Assembly: GCA_937982565.1 (NCBI GenBank)
Contig: CALJLN010000022.1
Location: 10,832 to 74,831, forward strand
DNA length: 64,000 bases
Direction of reading: 5' to 3'
DNA from: UBA2421 sp002343075
GTDB taxonomy: Bacteria > Planctomycetota > Phycisphaerae > Tepidisphaerales > Tepidisphaeraceae
This document shows positions 8,274 through 17,723 of this stretch, piece after piece. Position numbers and translations under genes: made by a program. The notes below the pieces were generated by a model. That model saw only the letters and a program-made list of their open reading frames with translations, had not been told where the DNA came from and searched no databases. Each line of letters begins with the position of its first letter. Position 1 is the first letter of the stretch.

Positions 8274-10496
8274 TCATCGAGATTCGAGCAGCTTCGCGAC
8301 TGCAGCCAGCAGCTCGTTGGGATAGATCGGCTTGGCAAGATGTGCATCAAAGCCCGCAGCAAGCGCTTGCGCCCGATCTTCAGCGCGCGCGAAGGCCGTC
8401 AATGCCATAGTGGGGATTTTCCTGCCTGCCGCTTCTTCAAGCTTGCTCACTTCCCGGCGGAGTCCGTAGCCGTCCATTTCGGGCATTCCGATATCACTCA
8501 AAAGGAGATCAAACTCCTGCTGCCGCAGCAGTGCGAGCGCTTCGGCGGCGGAAAGCACCACCTGCACTTCTGCCCCGCCGCTCTCTAAAATTGTGCGAAT
8601 GATCGAACCTGCCGCAAAATCGTCATCGACTGCCAGCACGCGCTTTCCCTTGATAATGGCACGATCGACCATCGACCCGCGCGGCTTTTCGGACGTCACT
8701 TCAGAGGTGGACTCCGTGCGCAACGGCAGTTCTACGGTGAAAGTTGCGCCCAAACCTTCGCCCGGGCTGTCTGCGGCGACCGTTCCACCGTGCATTTCGA
8801 CCAGACTACGCACAATGGCCAAGCCCAGCCCAAGCCCGCCAAACTCGCGGGTGGTCGAACCGTCGGCCTGCCGAAATCGCTCGAATACGTGCGGCAGAAA
8901 CGACTGCTTAATGCCCCTGCCGGAGTCTTTCACGGTCAATCGCAAGAACCCGCCTTCGGATTGAAGGCGAACCTCAACCGTTCCGCCGACCGGGGTAAAC
9001 TTCACGGCGTTGGTAAGTATATTCCAGACAACCTGTTGCAGCCGGGCGGGGTCGGCTTCGATAAACGCTGCTTCTGTATCGTCAAGCTCGGTTGTGAGCG
9101 AAATCTGCTTGTTGCTCGCCGCCGGCTGCACCGCCGTCACCGCCTGGCGGACGATCGCCCGGAAATCCACCAACTCCGGCTGCAGCGCGAGCTTACCGGT
9201 GAGAATCCGATTCATGTCCAGCAGGTCTTCAATCAGCCGCGCCTGTGCCTTGGCGCTGGCATCGATAGCCTCGATTCCTCGTTCGAGGTTCTTCTCGCGC
9301 ATCTTGGGATCGCGCAGCAGCCTGGCCCATCCGAGGATGGCTGTCATCGGCGTGCGCAACTCATGGGAAAGCGTCGCCAGAAACTCGTCTTTCACCCGGC
9401 TGGCGCGGATCAGGTCCGACCGAGCCCGCCGCTCGGCTGCCAACAGCGATTCTCGTTCCTGCTGCGACCGCTTCTGATTTTCGATGTCTGTGCACGAACC
9501 GAACCACCGAACGTTCTTGCCGTCCTTTCCGCGCACGCCAACCGCACGGCACAAAAACCAGCGGTATGACCCGTCGCTGCCCCGGCGAAGCCGATACTCG
9601 CTCTCGAAAGCTTCGCCTGTGGTGCGCGAGTGATTCCATCGCTTGATGGCAGAAGGCTGATCCTCCGGATGCAGCCAACTCTCCCAGCCTTTGGACGTCA
9701 TTTCCTCCATCGCGGCACCGGCAAACTCAGACCAGGGCCTGTTAAAAAAGGTGGCTTTCCCGTCCCCATCGGTTATCCAGATTAGCTGGGGCACTGCTTC
9801 GGCAAGATCTACAAACTGCTTGTTGCTGGCGGTTTCATCCTCCAGGGCACCCTGGTAAGCCTGAGATAGGTCAATCACCGTGCGGCGGTTGATGAGCGCC
9901 AGCGCAAATGCCAGCAGCAGGCTCACCCCAATTCCCCCTCCCGCGGCAACCATCGCGGCACGCCGCTCGAGGTCGTAGCGCTCGCTCTTGTGCTTGGACT
10001 CAGTGAGCATCATTTCCCGCAAGATGCGCCGCATCACGTCCATTTCGGACTTTCTCGCGTTCAGTCCTTGCGTGGTGGGCGCCGGAAACGGGCGCAGCGC
10101 TTCCCACCGTAGAAATGCTGAATTCAACTCACTGATACGATCTGCCTGCCCAGCCGTCTCGCCGATCAGGGCGTGCAATTGTGCAAGCGCCTTCGGAACG
10201 CTCTCACGGGATGCCAGGTAAGGATCGAGAAAATCGCGGTCGCCTGTCAGCAGCCAGCCTCGATAGCCTGTCTCCATATTCACCAGCAGGCGCTCGACGT
10301 CGTAAATCTTCGCGATTGACCGCTCTCCCTCCCGCGAGAGGTCGGAGGCGCTTAGCCAATAAAAGAACAGGATGGAAAGTAGTATTGCATGGCCGGCAAG
10401 CAACATCAGCGGGGACGCTACTGCCCGCCATAGCGTGCGACCAAACTCCGCCTGTGTGAACTTCTTCTGCGGCATCACCTGTTCTCTGGAGGCCAT
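8274..10496 (-). CDS. CHASE3-PAS-HisKA-HATPase hybrid histidine kinase with receiver
   Basis: About 740 residues. A transmembrane helix (ASPLMLLAGHAILLSILFFY) precedes a CHASE3-like periplasmic sensor domain (motif NMETGYRGWLLTGDRDFLDPY) and a second helix (GGGIGVSLLLAFALALI). A PAS domain of PAS_3 type follows (PQLIWITDGDGKATFFNRPW). The HisKA phospho-acceptor is ATLSHELRTPM, the ATPase N box WNILTNAVKFTP and the G boxes KDSGRGI and GGLGLGLAIV. The terminal receiver has acceptor Asp in DLLLSDIGMPEMDG. Start options are 10496 (used, 11 bases after the upstream stop), 10475 or an overlapping 10541. It is downstream of and probably co-transcribed with the single-domain receiver. Confidence 0.9.
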   Translation of the reverse strand: MASREQVMPQKKFTQAEFGRTLWRAVASPLMLLAGHAILLSILFFYWLSASDLSREGERSIAKIYDVERLLVNMETGYRGWLLTGDRDFLDPYLASRESVPKALAQLHALIGETAGQADRISELNSAFLRWEALRPFPAPTTQGLNARKSEMDVMRRILREMMLTESKHKSERYDLERRAAMVAAGGGIGVSLLLAFALALINRRTVIDLSQAYQGALEDETASNKQFVDLAEAVPQLIWITDGDGKATFFNRPWSEFAGAAMEEMTSKGWESWLHPEDQPSAIKRWNHSRTTGEAFESEYRLRRGSDGSYRWFLCRAVGVRGKDGKNVRWFGSCTDIENQKRSQQERESLLAAERRARSDLIRASRVKDEFLATLSHELRTPMTAILGWARLLRDPKMREKNLERGIEAIDASAKAQARLIEDLLDMNRILTGKLALQPELVDFRAIVRQAVTAVQPAASNKQISLTTELDDTEAAFIEADPARLQQVVWNILTNAVKFTPVGGTVEVRLQSEGGFLRLTVKDSGRGIKQSFLPHVFERFRQADGSTTREFGGLGLGLAIVRSLVEMHGGTVAADSPGEGLGATFTVELPLRTESTSEVTSEKPRGSMVDRAIIKGKRVLAVDDDFAAGSIIRTILESGGAEVQVVLSAAEALALLRQQEFDLLLSDIGMPEMDGYGLRREVSKLEEAAGRKIPTMALTAFARAEDRAQALAAGFDAHLAKPIYPNELLAAVAKLLESR

Positions 10497-10506
10497 CGCC
10501 TGCAAA

Positions 10507-10863
10507 TCAGAGCGAGCGTCCGAGTGTATCAACCGAATCAAACAGTTGATCCGACCCCTTCAACCAAAATGCGTCCGCCCCCGCCGCACGCGCTCGCTCC
10601 GACACACTGTCGTCGGCGCTGTAGACGATCAGGCGGAGCGACGTCGCGCGCGAGTCTGTTCGAATGGCCTTTACCAGTTCCAGACCGTTCATGCCCGGCA
10701 GCCGCTGATCAATGATCACCACATCAGGCACTTCCGCAGCCAGTGTCGCCAGAGCCGCCTCTGACGAGAGGCAGCACTGAACAGTGTGGCCGTGAGATTC
10801 AAGTAACTGCACGACCACCTCTCGCAAATCAGCGTGGTCGTCCACTATCAGTATTTTTGCCAT
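10507..10863 (-). CDS. Single-domain response regulator (REC only)
   Basis: 118 residues, just a receiver domain: acidic pair in KILIVDDHADLRE, phospho-acceptor Asp in DVVIIDQRLPGMNGLE, Ser in LIVYSADD and the conserved Lys in AFWLKGSD. No output domain. It is immediately upstream of the hybrid kinase gene, so a phosphorelay intermediate or an allosteric regulator of that kinase is the natural reading. Confidence 0.88.
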   Translation of the reverse strand: MAKILIVDDHADLREVVVQLLESHGHTVQCCLSSEAALATLAAEVPDVVIIDQRLPGMNGLELVKAIRTDSRATSLRLIVYSADDSVSERARAAGADAFWLKGSDQLFDSVDTLGRSL

Positions 10864-10980
10864 CGCTGCGGTCGTTGCATGTGGCGAGCGGGCAATTTGC
10901 CGACAGCCCTGTGGTGCAACGCTCCTCGCCGCGATTCTACTCGCTTTCAGGCCACGGTGGCGAGGGGAGCCGACTGCAAT

Positions 10981-11397
<417 letters not shown>

Positions 11398-11524
11398 TTA
11401 AGACCAACAGCAATGTCGCGATCAAACGAGATGGCAAAATCGGCAGAAAAGCCCAGCCGGGCATCAGGAAAACCCCGAGACAGGAACCACCGCCGCAAGC
11501 TGGCCCGGCGGGCATAGAAAACAA

Positions 11525-11550
11525 CCCCCGTAATCAAATAACTACGGGGG
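11525..11550 (-). terminator. Rho-independent terminator after tRNA-Asp
   Basis: Eight-base perfect stem (CCCCCGTA with TACGGGGG) around a ten-base A/T-rich loop, followed on the minus strand by TTGTTTTC. It begins 12 bases after the tRNA 3' end, the expected place for its terminator. Confidence 0.8.
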
Positions 11551-11562
11551 TTTCGAGTAAGA

Positions 11563-11636
<74 letters not shown>

Positions 11637-11903
11637 TGCAATTGCGAGTCGTGCAATTTATGCTTCGATTCGAGCGTGTCAAGCGCCCTCGGCGGGAGGT
11701 TCTATGTGTTCCCTCGAATCGCCGTTTCTCAAACCGAGCGATCGCGTCCTGCGGCAAGAATTGCTACCGGCGGTAGACAGGGATCGTGGGTAGCGTGGGT
11801 TGTGGAAAACAACCAATTCCTTGTGCGTTTGACTGATTTGGTATCGCAACGCTTACGGTTTTGCTAATCACTACGCGCTGAATTCGACGAATCTGGGTTG
11901 TCA

Positions 11904-13061
11904 ATGGCACGATTTGAGAGAATAGTCACACTTCAGCAGCCGCGCACCCTCGCCTTCGGCGCGGGATGTGCTGCGGAATGCGCCGGGGACATCGCCAGGC
12001 GGGGGCTGCGATCGGGGCTGGTTGTCACCAGCCCGGCCACGCGGGCATTGTGCCAGCCGGTCGTCGAGGCGCTCCAACAACATATAGCGACCGTGGCAAT
12101 CTGGGATGGCATTACTGCCGAGCCTACCCTCGCCGACTTTCGAGCCGGACTGGCGATTGCTCGGGAGATGCGCGCCGATGCGGTCTTTGGCATCGGCGGC
12201 GGGAGCGCACTCGATGTCGCCAAGCTTTTGGCGGCGCTGGTGGATGGTCAGCAAGACATCATTGAGACGTTTGGTATCGGCAAGCTCGCGAGACGCAACG
12301 CGTACCTCGCCTGCCTGCCCACCACCGCGGGCACGGGCAGCGAAGTATCTCCCAATGCGATCCTGCTCGACGAATCACAACAACTTAAGCGAGGCGTGAT
12401 CAGTCCGTTTCTGGTGCCCGATGCGGCCTATGTCGATCCGGCACTGACGCTCACCGTTCCACCCGCCGTGACCGGCGCAACGGGTATGGACGCCCTGACA
12501 CATTGCATTGAAGCATATGCCAACAAACTAGCGCACCCGATGATCGATACCCTGGCGATTGAGGGCATTCGGCGCATCTCCGGCAACCTCAGGAGGGCGT
12601 TCCAAGGTGGCACCGACCTTGCCGCCCGCACAGAAGTAGCGCTGGGCAGCATGTATGGCGGGATTTGCCTCGGGCCGGTCAACACTGGTGCCGTGCACGC
12701 ACTTTCATATCCCCTCGGCGGGGAGTTTCATGTGCCGCACGGCGTGGCCAACTCGGTGCTGCTTTGCCCTGTCATCGAGTTCAACCTCCCCGCCGCTGCC
12801 GATCGATATGCAGACATCGCGATCGCGCTCGGCGCCGATCGCGGCCCGGATGATCTCTCCACGGGAAGAAATGGCCTGACGTTGTTGCGTCAGCTGGCAA
12901 TCGACGTCGGCATTCCCCCGAGCATGAAATCGCTCGGTATCCCTGAGGCCGCAATCGACCGCATGGCCGACTCAGCAATGACCATCACGCGATTGCTCGA
13001 CCGCAATGTGCGGCCTGTAACGCGCGACGATGCGATCATGATTTACCGGAGCGCAATGTGA
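11904..13061 (+). CDS. Iron-containing alcohol dehydrogenase
   Basis: About 385 residues of the group III Fe-ADH fold. The NAD-binding half has GIGGGSALDVAKLLAAL (GGGS loop) and LPTTAGTGSEVSPNAIL. The metal site is in GMDALTHCIEAYANK and HALSYPLGGEFHVPHGVANS, with the expected histidine ligands. I start at ATG 11904; an in-frame TTG two codons earlier is possible. Its stop overlaps the GTG start of the DapA-type gene, so they are translationally coupled. In this cluster it would oxidise or reduce a hydroxy-acid or aldehyde intermediate; the substrate is inferred only. Confidence 0.9.
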   Translation: MARFERIVTLQQPRTLAFGAGCAAECAGDIARRGLRSGLVVTSPATRALCQPVVEALQQHIATVAIWDGITAEPTLADFRAGLAIAREMRADAVFGIGGGSALDVAKLLAALVDGQQDIIETFGIGKLARRNAYLACLPTTAGTGSEVSPNAILLDESQQLKRGVISPFLVPDAAYVDPALTLTVPPAVTGATGMDALTHCIEAYANKLAHPMIDTLAIEGIRRISGNLRRAFQGGTDLAARTEVALGSMYGGICLGPVNTGAVHALSYPLGGEFHVPHGVANSVLLCPVIEFNLPAAADRYADIAIALGADRGPDDLSTGRNGLTLLRQLAIDVGIPPSMKSLGIPEAAIDRMADSAMTITRLLDRNVRPVTRDDAIMIYRSAM

Positions 13062-13912
13062 AACATCAAGGTGTGGTTGTCCCGATCGTGTCCCCTTTTT
13101 CGCGCGCCGGCGAGGTGGATGTCCCCGCCGTCGGGCGGATTGTTGAGCTACTGATTAGCCATCGCATTGGCGGTATCTTTCCGTTGGGAACCACTGGCGA
13201 AGCTGCGAGCATTTCATCGGCCGATCGCCGGGCGATCGTCGAAGCAACCATGCAGGCGACGAGGGGGCGCGCAACGGTCTATGCAGGCATCGCCGGCAAC
13301 TGTTTCAGCGATTCGGTCGGGGCCGCGCGCGACTACAAAGCACTTGGAGTGCATGCCGTGGTGGCGCATATGCCATCTTACTATCCGCTTAACGACACGG
13401 AGATAGAGGCCTATTTCCTGCGTCTCGCCGATGCGGTGCCGCTGCCGTTGGTGTTGTACAACATCCCCGTGACGACACATCACCACATCGCACTTGGCTC
13501 GGTCGACCGTCTTCGGGAACATGGGAACATCGTCGCAATTAAGGACAGCGCCAGCGATCCCGCCCGACTGACCGAACTGCTCAAGCGCACCGGCGGGCGC
13601 GGGAGCGATTTTCCGGTGCTGCTCGGAAGTAGCGCCTGCTTTGCCCACGGCTTGCGCGCTGGCGGGAGCGGATTGGTTCCCAGCGGTGCACACGTGGTTC
13701 CCGGCGAGTATCAGGCGATGTATGAAGCCGCACTAACGGACAATTGGCCCGAGGTCGATCGGTTGCAACACCTTACCGATACTGCGGTTGCGCCGTATCT
13801 CAAGGGAAAAAGTGTCGGGCAGGGATTGGCGGCGCTCAAGGCCATGCTCGAACAACGCGGCGTGTGTGGCCGGACGATGCTTTCGCCGCTGCTCGACGCC
13901 CCGGCGGACTAA
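13058..13912 (+). CDS. DapA-family (dihydrodipicolinate synthase/N-acetylneuraminate lyase superfamily) aldolase or dehydratase
   Basis: 284 residues, TIM-barrel class I aldolase superfamily. GTTGE at 44-48 binds the substrate carboxylate, Tyr134 lies in LPLVLYNIPVT and the Schiff-base Lys162 in NIVAIKDSASD. All three catalytic elements are intact. The GTG start overlaps the ADH stop by four bases. Placed between an alcohol dehydrogenase and sugar-acid phosphate genes, it is more likely to cleave or dehydrate a 2-keto-3-deoxy sugar acid than to make lysine precursors. That is inference from context. Confidence 0.88.
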   Translation: MKHQGVVVPIVSPFSRAGEVDVPAVGRIVELLISHRIGGIFPLGTTGEAASISSADRRAIVEATMQATRGRATVYAGIAGNCFSDSVGAARDYKALGVHAVVAHMPSYYPLNDTEIEAYFLRLADAVPLPLVLYNIPVTTHHHIALGSVDRLREHGNIVAIKDSASDPARLTELLKRTGGRGSDFPVLLGSSACFAHGLRAGGSGLVPSGAHVVPGEYQAMYEAALTDNWPEVDRLQHLTDTAVAPYLKGKSVGQGLAALKAMLEQRGVCGRTMLSPLLDAPAD

Positions 13913-14935
13913 ATGACGCATATAAAACCAATCATCGGCATCAGCATGGGCGACCCGGCCGGCATCGGCCCGGAAATCATCGCCTCGGCGCTGGCAAAGC
14001 CTCTGCCGAGGCAACTTTGCCAGCCAGTCGTCATCGGCGACGCTGCGGTGATGCGCGCAGCGACAGGCTTTGCCGGCGTAAAACTAGCCGTCAACCCCAT
14101 TCGTTCGATAGCCGATGCCACATGCGATCCCGCCGCGATTGACGTCTTTGATCTAAATCTGATTCAGGGAACCCAACTCCAGCTAGGCGAGGTAAGCGCC
14201 GCTGCGGGCCATGCGGCGTTTGAATCGGTTCGGGTGATGATCGATCTTGCGATGCGAAAGCAGATTGCCGCAACGGTGACGGCGCCAATACATAAGGAAG
14301 CGTTGGCACTCGCGGGGCACCATTTCCCCGGACACACCGAGATATTCGGGCACTTCACCGGCACGAAAGACTTTACAATGATGCTCGCCGCGGGGCAGAT
14401 TCGCGTGGTGCATGTCAGCACACACGTGTCGCTCCGGCAGGCTTGCGATGCTGTCACTCGCGGGCGGGTGCTGAAGGTGATTGAGCTGGGCTTTGACGCC
14501 TGCCGCAAGCTGGGAATCGAGAATCCGCTTATCGGTGTTGCCGGACTCAACCCTCACGCCTCCGACGGCGGGCTTTTCGGCACTGAAGAAGCCGAAGCGA
14601 TCATCCCCGCGTGCAATGACGCGCGTGCCAGAGGCATGCGCATCGAAGGCCCACAACCCGCTGATACGTTCTTTCCGAAAGTGGTTGCCGGCGCGTACGA
14701 CCTGGCAGTGGCGATGTATCACGATCAGGGCCACATTCCCACCAAGCTTCAGGGGTTTAAGTATGACGCGCCATCGCGTACCTGGACCAGCGTCAAAGGA
14801 ATCAATGTCTCGCTCGGCATGCCGATCGTGCGCGCCAGCGTCGATCATGGCACGGCGTTCGATCAGGCGGGGAAAGGAACTGCCAGCGATGCGAGCCTGC
14901 TTGATGCGATTGAATATGCGGCGAAGATGGCATGA
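13913..14935 (+). CDS. PdxA-family 4-phospho-hydroxyacid dehydrogenase (PdxA2-like)
   Basis: 340 residues with PdxA signatures: GISMGDPAGIGPEI at the N-terminus, VTAPIHKEALALAG then FPGHTEIF in the middle, LNPHASDGGLFGTEE, and metal ligands in AMYHDQGHIPTK. It starts at the base after the DapA-type stop. The next gene is a DUF1537 kinase. PdxA2 plus DUF1537 kinase pairs are known to degrade D-threonate or D-erythronate to dihydroxyacetone phosphate, so this is probably the catabolic PdxA2 branch and not vitamin B6 synthesis. No pdxJ is nearby. Confidence 0.88.
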   Translation: MTHIKPIIGISMGDPAGIGPEIIASALAKPLPRQLCQPVVIGDAAVMRAATGFAGVKLAVNPIRSIADATCDPAAIDVFDLNLIQGTQLQLGEVSAAAGHAAFESVRVMIDLAMRKQIAATVTAPIHKEALALAGHHFPGHTEIFGHFTGTKDFTMMLAAGQIRVVHVSTHVSLRQACDAVTRGRVLKVIELGFDACRKLGIENPLIGVAGLNPHASDGGLFGTEEAEAIIPACNDARARGMRIEGPQPADTFFPKVVAGAYDLAVAMYHDQGHIPTKLQGFKYDAPSRTWTSVKGINVSLGMPIVRASVDHGTAFDQAGKGTASDASLLDAIEYAAKMA

Positions 14936-14965
14936 GCTTTCGTCCGATCACCGGTTTGGTCAATC

Positions 14966-16057
14966 ATGAAGCGCATTCTTGTCATCGCCGACGATTTTTC
15001 CGGGGCCGCGGAGATTGCGGGAATTGGGCATCGGTTCGGGCTTTCCACGCGCTTGTTCCGTGAACCTCTCGACGATGGGGGCGACGGGTTGACTGTTATT
15101 GATACCGACAGTCGCAGGTTGTCCGCAGAAGCCGCCGCCGCACGTGTTTCAACGGCACTCGGTTGTATGAACGCCCGTTGCTTTGATTTCGTTTACAAAA
15201 AGGTTGATTCAGTGCTGCGCGGGCCTGTTCGCGACGAAATTGTCACAGGACTGGCAGCAACTGCGAAGCGACGGTGTATTCTAATGCCGCAAAATCCTTC
15301 GCGCGGCCGGACCATTCGCGGAGGCGTGTACTTTGTTAATGAAACTCCACTTGAGCGCACGGAGTTCGCGCGCGATCCAGAGTATCCCGCAACCACATCT
15401 GACGCGCGGCAGCGCGCCGGGCTGCTGCAAACTGACACAAGCATTCTGCTACCCGACGCCGACTCGCTGGAAGACGTCCGCCGCACTGCAAGTTCGATCG
15501 CAGCCGATGTTCTGCCGGTTGGCGGGTCGGACTTTTTCGAGGCAATTCTCGGACACAACGGCTTTCACCCCGCGAATCACGCAACGCACGTCCCTTTGCC
15601 GCGCGGACGATTATTTGTCTGTGGCACTGCATCGGTGCAACGCGATGAACTCTTGCGGGCAGCACGCTCGCGAAACGTCGTTTCTTGTCCGGTTTCACTT
15701 CATGAGAATCCGCAGCAGAGCATCGACCTGGCTTCAACCGCCATGGCCGCCGGGAGTAGCGCGGTTGTCTATATCGAACATAAAGGGGCGAGATCGAAGT
15801 TGGCTGCCGATGAGTTACAGGCACGGTTGGTTGATTTATGCCACGCCGTCATGGCCGATAGCGAGGTGCGTACGCTCTTCGCCGAAGGTGGATCAACCGC
15901 GGCGGGCATTTGTGAGCGGTTGTCCTGGAAAAAGTTCGCGGTGCGGCGCGAATGGTCGCCCGGCGTGGTGGAGATGACGGCGGTTTCTCCCGAGGGGATT
16001 ACTGTATTCATCGTGAAACCTGGCAGTTATGCTTGGCCTGAAGAAGTATGGCATTAA
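14966..16057 (+). CDS. Four-carbon acid sugar kinase family protein (DUF1537)
   Basis: 363 residues. The N-terminal domain has ILVIADDFSGAAEIAGIGHRFG and YKKVDSVLRGPVRDE, typical of the substrate-binding half. The C-terminal half carries the nucleotide-binding FAEGGSTAAGICERL. Known members phosphorylate D-threonate, D-erythronate or L-threonate at C4, feeding PdxA2-type dehydrogenases like its upstream neighbour. It is slightly short for the family (usually 400 or more). The ten-base overlap with the following gene suggests continuation of the operon. Confidence 0.88.
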   Translation: MKRILVIADDFSGAAEIAGIGHRFGLSTRLFREPLDDGGDGLTVIDTDSRRLSAEAAAARVSTALGCMNARCFDFVYKKVDSVLRGPVRDEIVTGLAATAKRRCILMPQNPSRGRTIRGGVYFVNETPLERTEFARDPEYPATTSDARQRAGLLQTDTSILLPDADSLEDVRRTASSIAADVLPVGGSDFFEAILGHNGFHPANHATHVPLPRGRLFVCGTASVQRDELLRAARSRNVVSCPVSLHENPQQSIDLASTAMAAGSSAVVYIEHKGARSKLAADELQARLVDLCHAVMADSEVRTLFAEGGSTAAGICERLSWKKFAVRREWSPGVVEMTAVSPEGITVFIVKPGSYAWPEEVWH

Positions 16058-16845
16058 CTGAACTCAATCCCACGCCGCAGAAGATTGGCTCGATCCCCTT
16101 CCGCGCCGCCCTGGCCGGCGGGTGGATCGATCAGCCGTTTGTCTCGCGCCTCAACCCCGCCCCACCGGGGTCCATGGTGACCGTCAGTTTGCACCCGACA
16201 ATCGGTTTCATGGATCGCGCCGGCATGGCTACCGGCACCCGAAAGGTCGCCGACTTACTCTGGAACCGTCAACTTCCCACCCGGCCGCGCGATGAACTGG
16301 TACAGGAGCTATATTCGCGCGAAAATGCAGGATTGAGCGATCCATCGGGGTCGCAGGATATGATCGGGCTGATTTATCCGGGCGTCTGCCGCCTCGACTA
16401 CGATGCCACCCATGCTGACGGGATTTTCCCGGCGCATATCGAGTGTTGCACCGAGCCGGACGTGTGCGACTGGATTCAACAGGTGCTGCATGTGATTGAG
16501 GTCGCGCCGCGCCCACAGGGTTATCATCCGCTTGGCGAGCAAAACTTGAGCGGCGAGTGGGTACAACGGCTCGGCGAGACGGGCAAGGCATGTTTTAGTG
16601 CCATTGTTAACAAGGATTTGCGCGCGTTGGGGGCGAGCATGAATGCGTGCATGCAATGCTGGCAGACACTGCTGCCGCAGACGGTGCGCCACCCGACTAT
16701 TCAGGTCGACCTCGAGGCGATCCTTGCCGATTACCAATCGCGATATCCGGGCGCGATGTACAGCGGTTGCGGCGGGGGCTATCTGTACGTTGTTTCAGAC
16801 GAACCCGTTCCGGGCGCGTTTAAAGTCTCTGTCCGCCGTGCATAA
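16048..16845 (+). CDS. GHMP-superfamily sugar kinase-like protein
   Basis: 265 residues. The N-terminus FRAALAGGWIDQPFVSRLNP matches motif 1 of heptose/galactose-type GHMP kinases. SDPSGSQDMIGLIYPG occupies the place of the ATP-binding motif 2. MYSGCGGGYLYVV is motif 3. It is shorter than typical members (about 330), missing much of the central region. The start overlaps the DUF1537 gene and the next gene begins 11 bases downstream. With that nucleotidyltransferase it mimics HldA/HldC-style activation (kinase then nucleotidyltransfer). The real sugar is unknown. Confidence 0.75.
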   Translation: MALTELNPTPQKIGSIPFRAALAGGWIDQPFVSRLNPAPPGSMVTVSLHPTIGFMDRAGMATGTRKVADLLWNRQLPTRPRDELVQELYSRENAGLSDPSGSQDMIGLIYPGVCRLDYDATHADGIFPAHIECCTEPDVCDWIQQVLHVIEVAPRPQGYHPLGEQNLSGEWVQRLGETGKACFSAIVNKDLRALGASMNACMQCWQTLLPQTVRHPTIQVDLEAILADYQSRYPGAMYSGCGGGYLYVVSDEPVPGAFKVSVRRA

Positions 16846-16856
16846 CATAACTTCTT

Positions 16857-17624
16857 ATGAGACATGTATTTACATCTGGCGCTTTTGATGACATCCGCGC
16901 CGCAGACATTCGCTTTCTGGAGGAGGCGGCGAAGATAGGCGCCCTGACGGTCGACTTATGGAGCGACGAGCAAATCGCCACCCTCACCGGCAGCCCGCCA
17001 AAGTTTCCCGCCGCCGAGCGGCGCTACTTTCTGGAGGCTGTTCGCTATGTCTCACGCGTTGTCGAAGACGAGCCAGCACAGTTAGACGGGACGATTCAAG
17101 TCGTCCGCGCGTCTACCGCCCAGAATCCGCCCGCAGGCGCGGTGGTGATCGATGAATCGGCGATTCTCGCCTATCCGCCGGTGCCCATCTGCCCGGCCAA
17201 TCCGCGGTCAGATCGGAAGAAGGTGCTTGTCACAGGGTGCTTTGACTGGTTTCACAGCGGGCATGTGCGGTTCTTCGAGGAAGTGAGCGAGATTGGTGAT
17301 TTGTATGTCATCGTCGGCCACGACGCCAACATTCGACTCCTCAAAGGCGAAGGCCACCCGCTGCTGCCCGAACACCAGCGGCGATATGTCGCCGGCGCCA
17401 TCCGGTTTGCAAAAATGGCACTCATTTCCAGCGGAGAGGGTTGGCTCGACGCCGAACCGGAAATCGACCGCCTCCGCCCGGATATCTACGCAGTCAATGA
17501 AGACGGCGACCGTTCCGAAAAGGCCGATTTCTGCGCGCGAAAGGGAATTGAGTATCGCGTGTTGAAGCGCGCACCGAAACTTGGCCTGCCAAAGCGATCG
17601 AGTACAGACCTGCGCGGGTTCTGA
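16857..17624 (+). CDS. Tandem cytidylyltransferase-like protein, first domain lacking HxGH
   Basis: 255 residues made of two repeats of the cytidylyltransferase (CTP_transf-like) fold. Domain 2 (about 121-250) is intact, with VTGCFDWFHSGHVRFFEE containing HSGH. Domain 1 (about 1-95) aligns clearly (FTSGAFDDIRAADIRFLEEA, and AERRYFLEAVRYV against HQRRYVAGAIRFA) but has RAAD in place of HxGH, so it should be inactive. A linker of about 25 residues joins them. It probably transfers a nucleotide to the product of the GHMP-type kinase upstream. Domain 1 may be regulatory. Confidence 0.8.
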   Translation: MRHVFTSGAFDDIRAADIRFLEEAAKIGALTVDLWSDEQIATLTGSPPKFPAAERRYFLEAVRYVSRVVEDEPAQLDGTIQVVRASTAQNPPAGAVVIDESAILAYPPVPICPANPRSDRKKVLVTGCFDWFHSGHVRFFEEVSEIGDLYVIVGHDANIRLLKGEGHPLLPEHQRRYVAGAIRFAKMALISSGEGWLDAEPEIDRLRPDIYAVNEDGDRSEKADFCARKGIEYRVLKRAPKLGLPKRSSTDLRGF

Positions 17625-17723
17625 TTTCGCCTCCGCCGGTCAGGATTGCCGCGAAAGTGCAACGCTTTCGCGCGACTCTGCAACGTTGGTTCATTCACCC
17701 CCTTTCCCGCGGCGAGTACTGTA

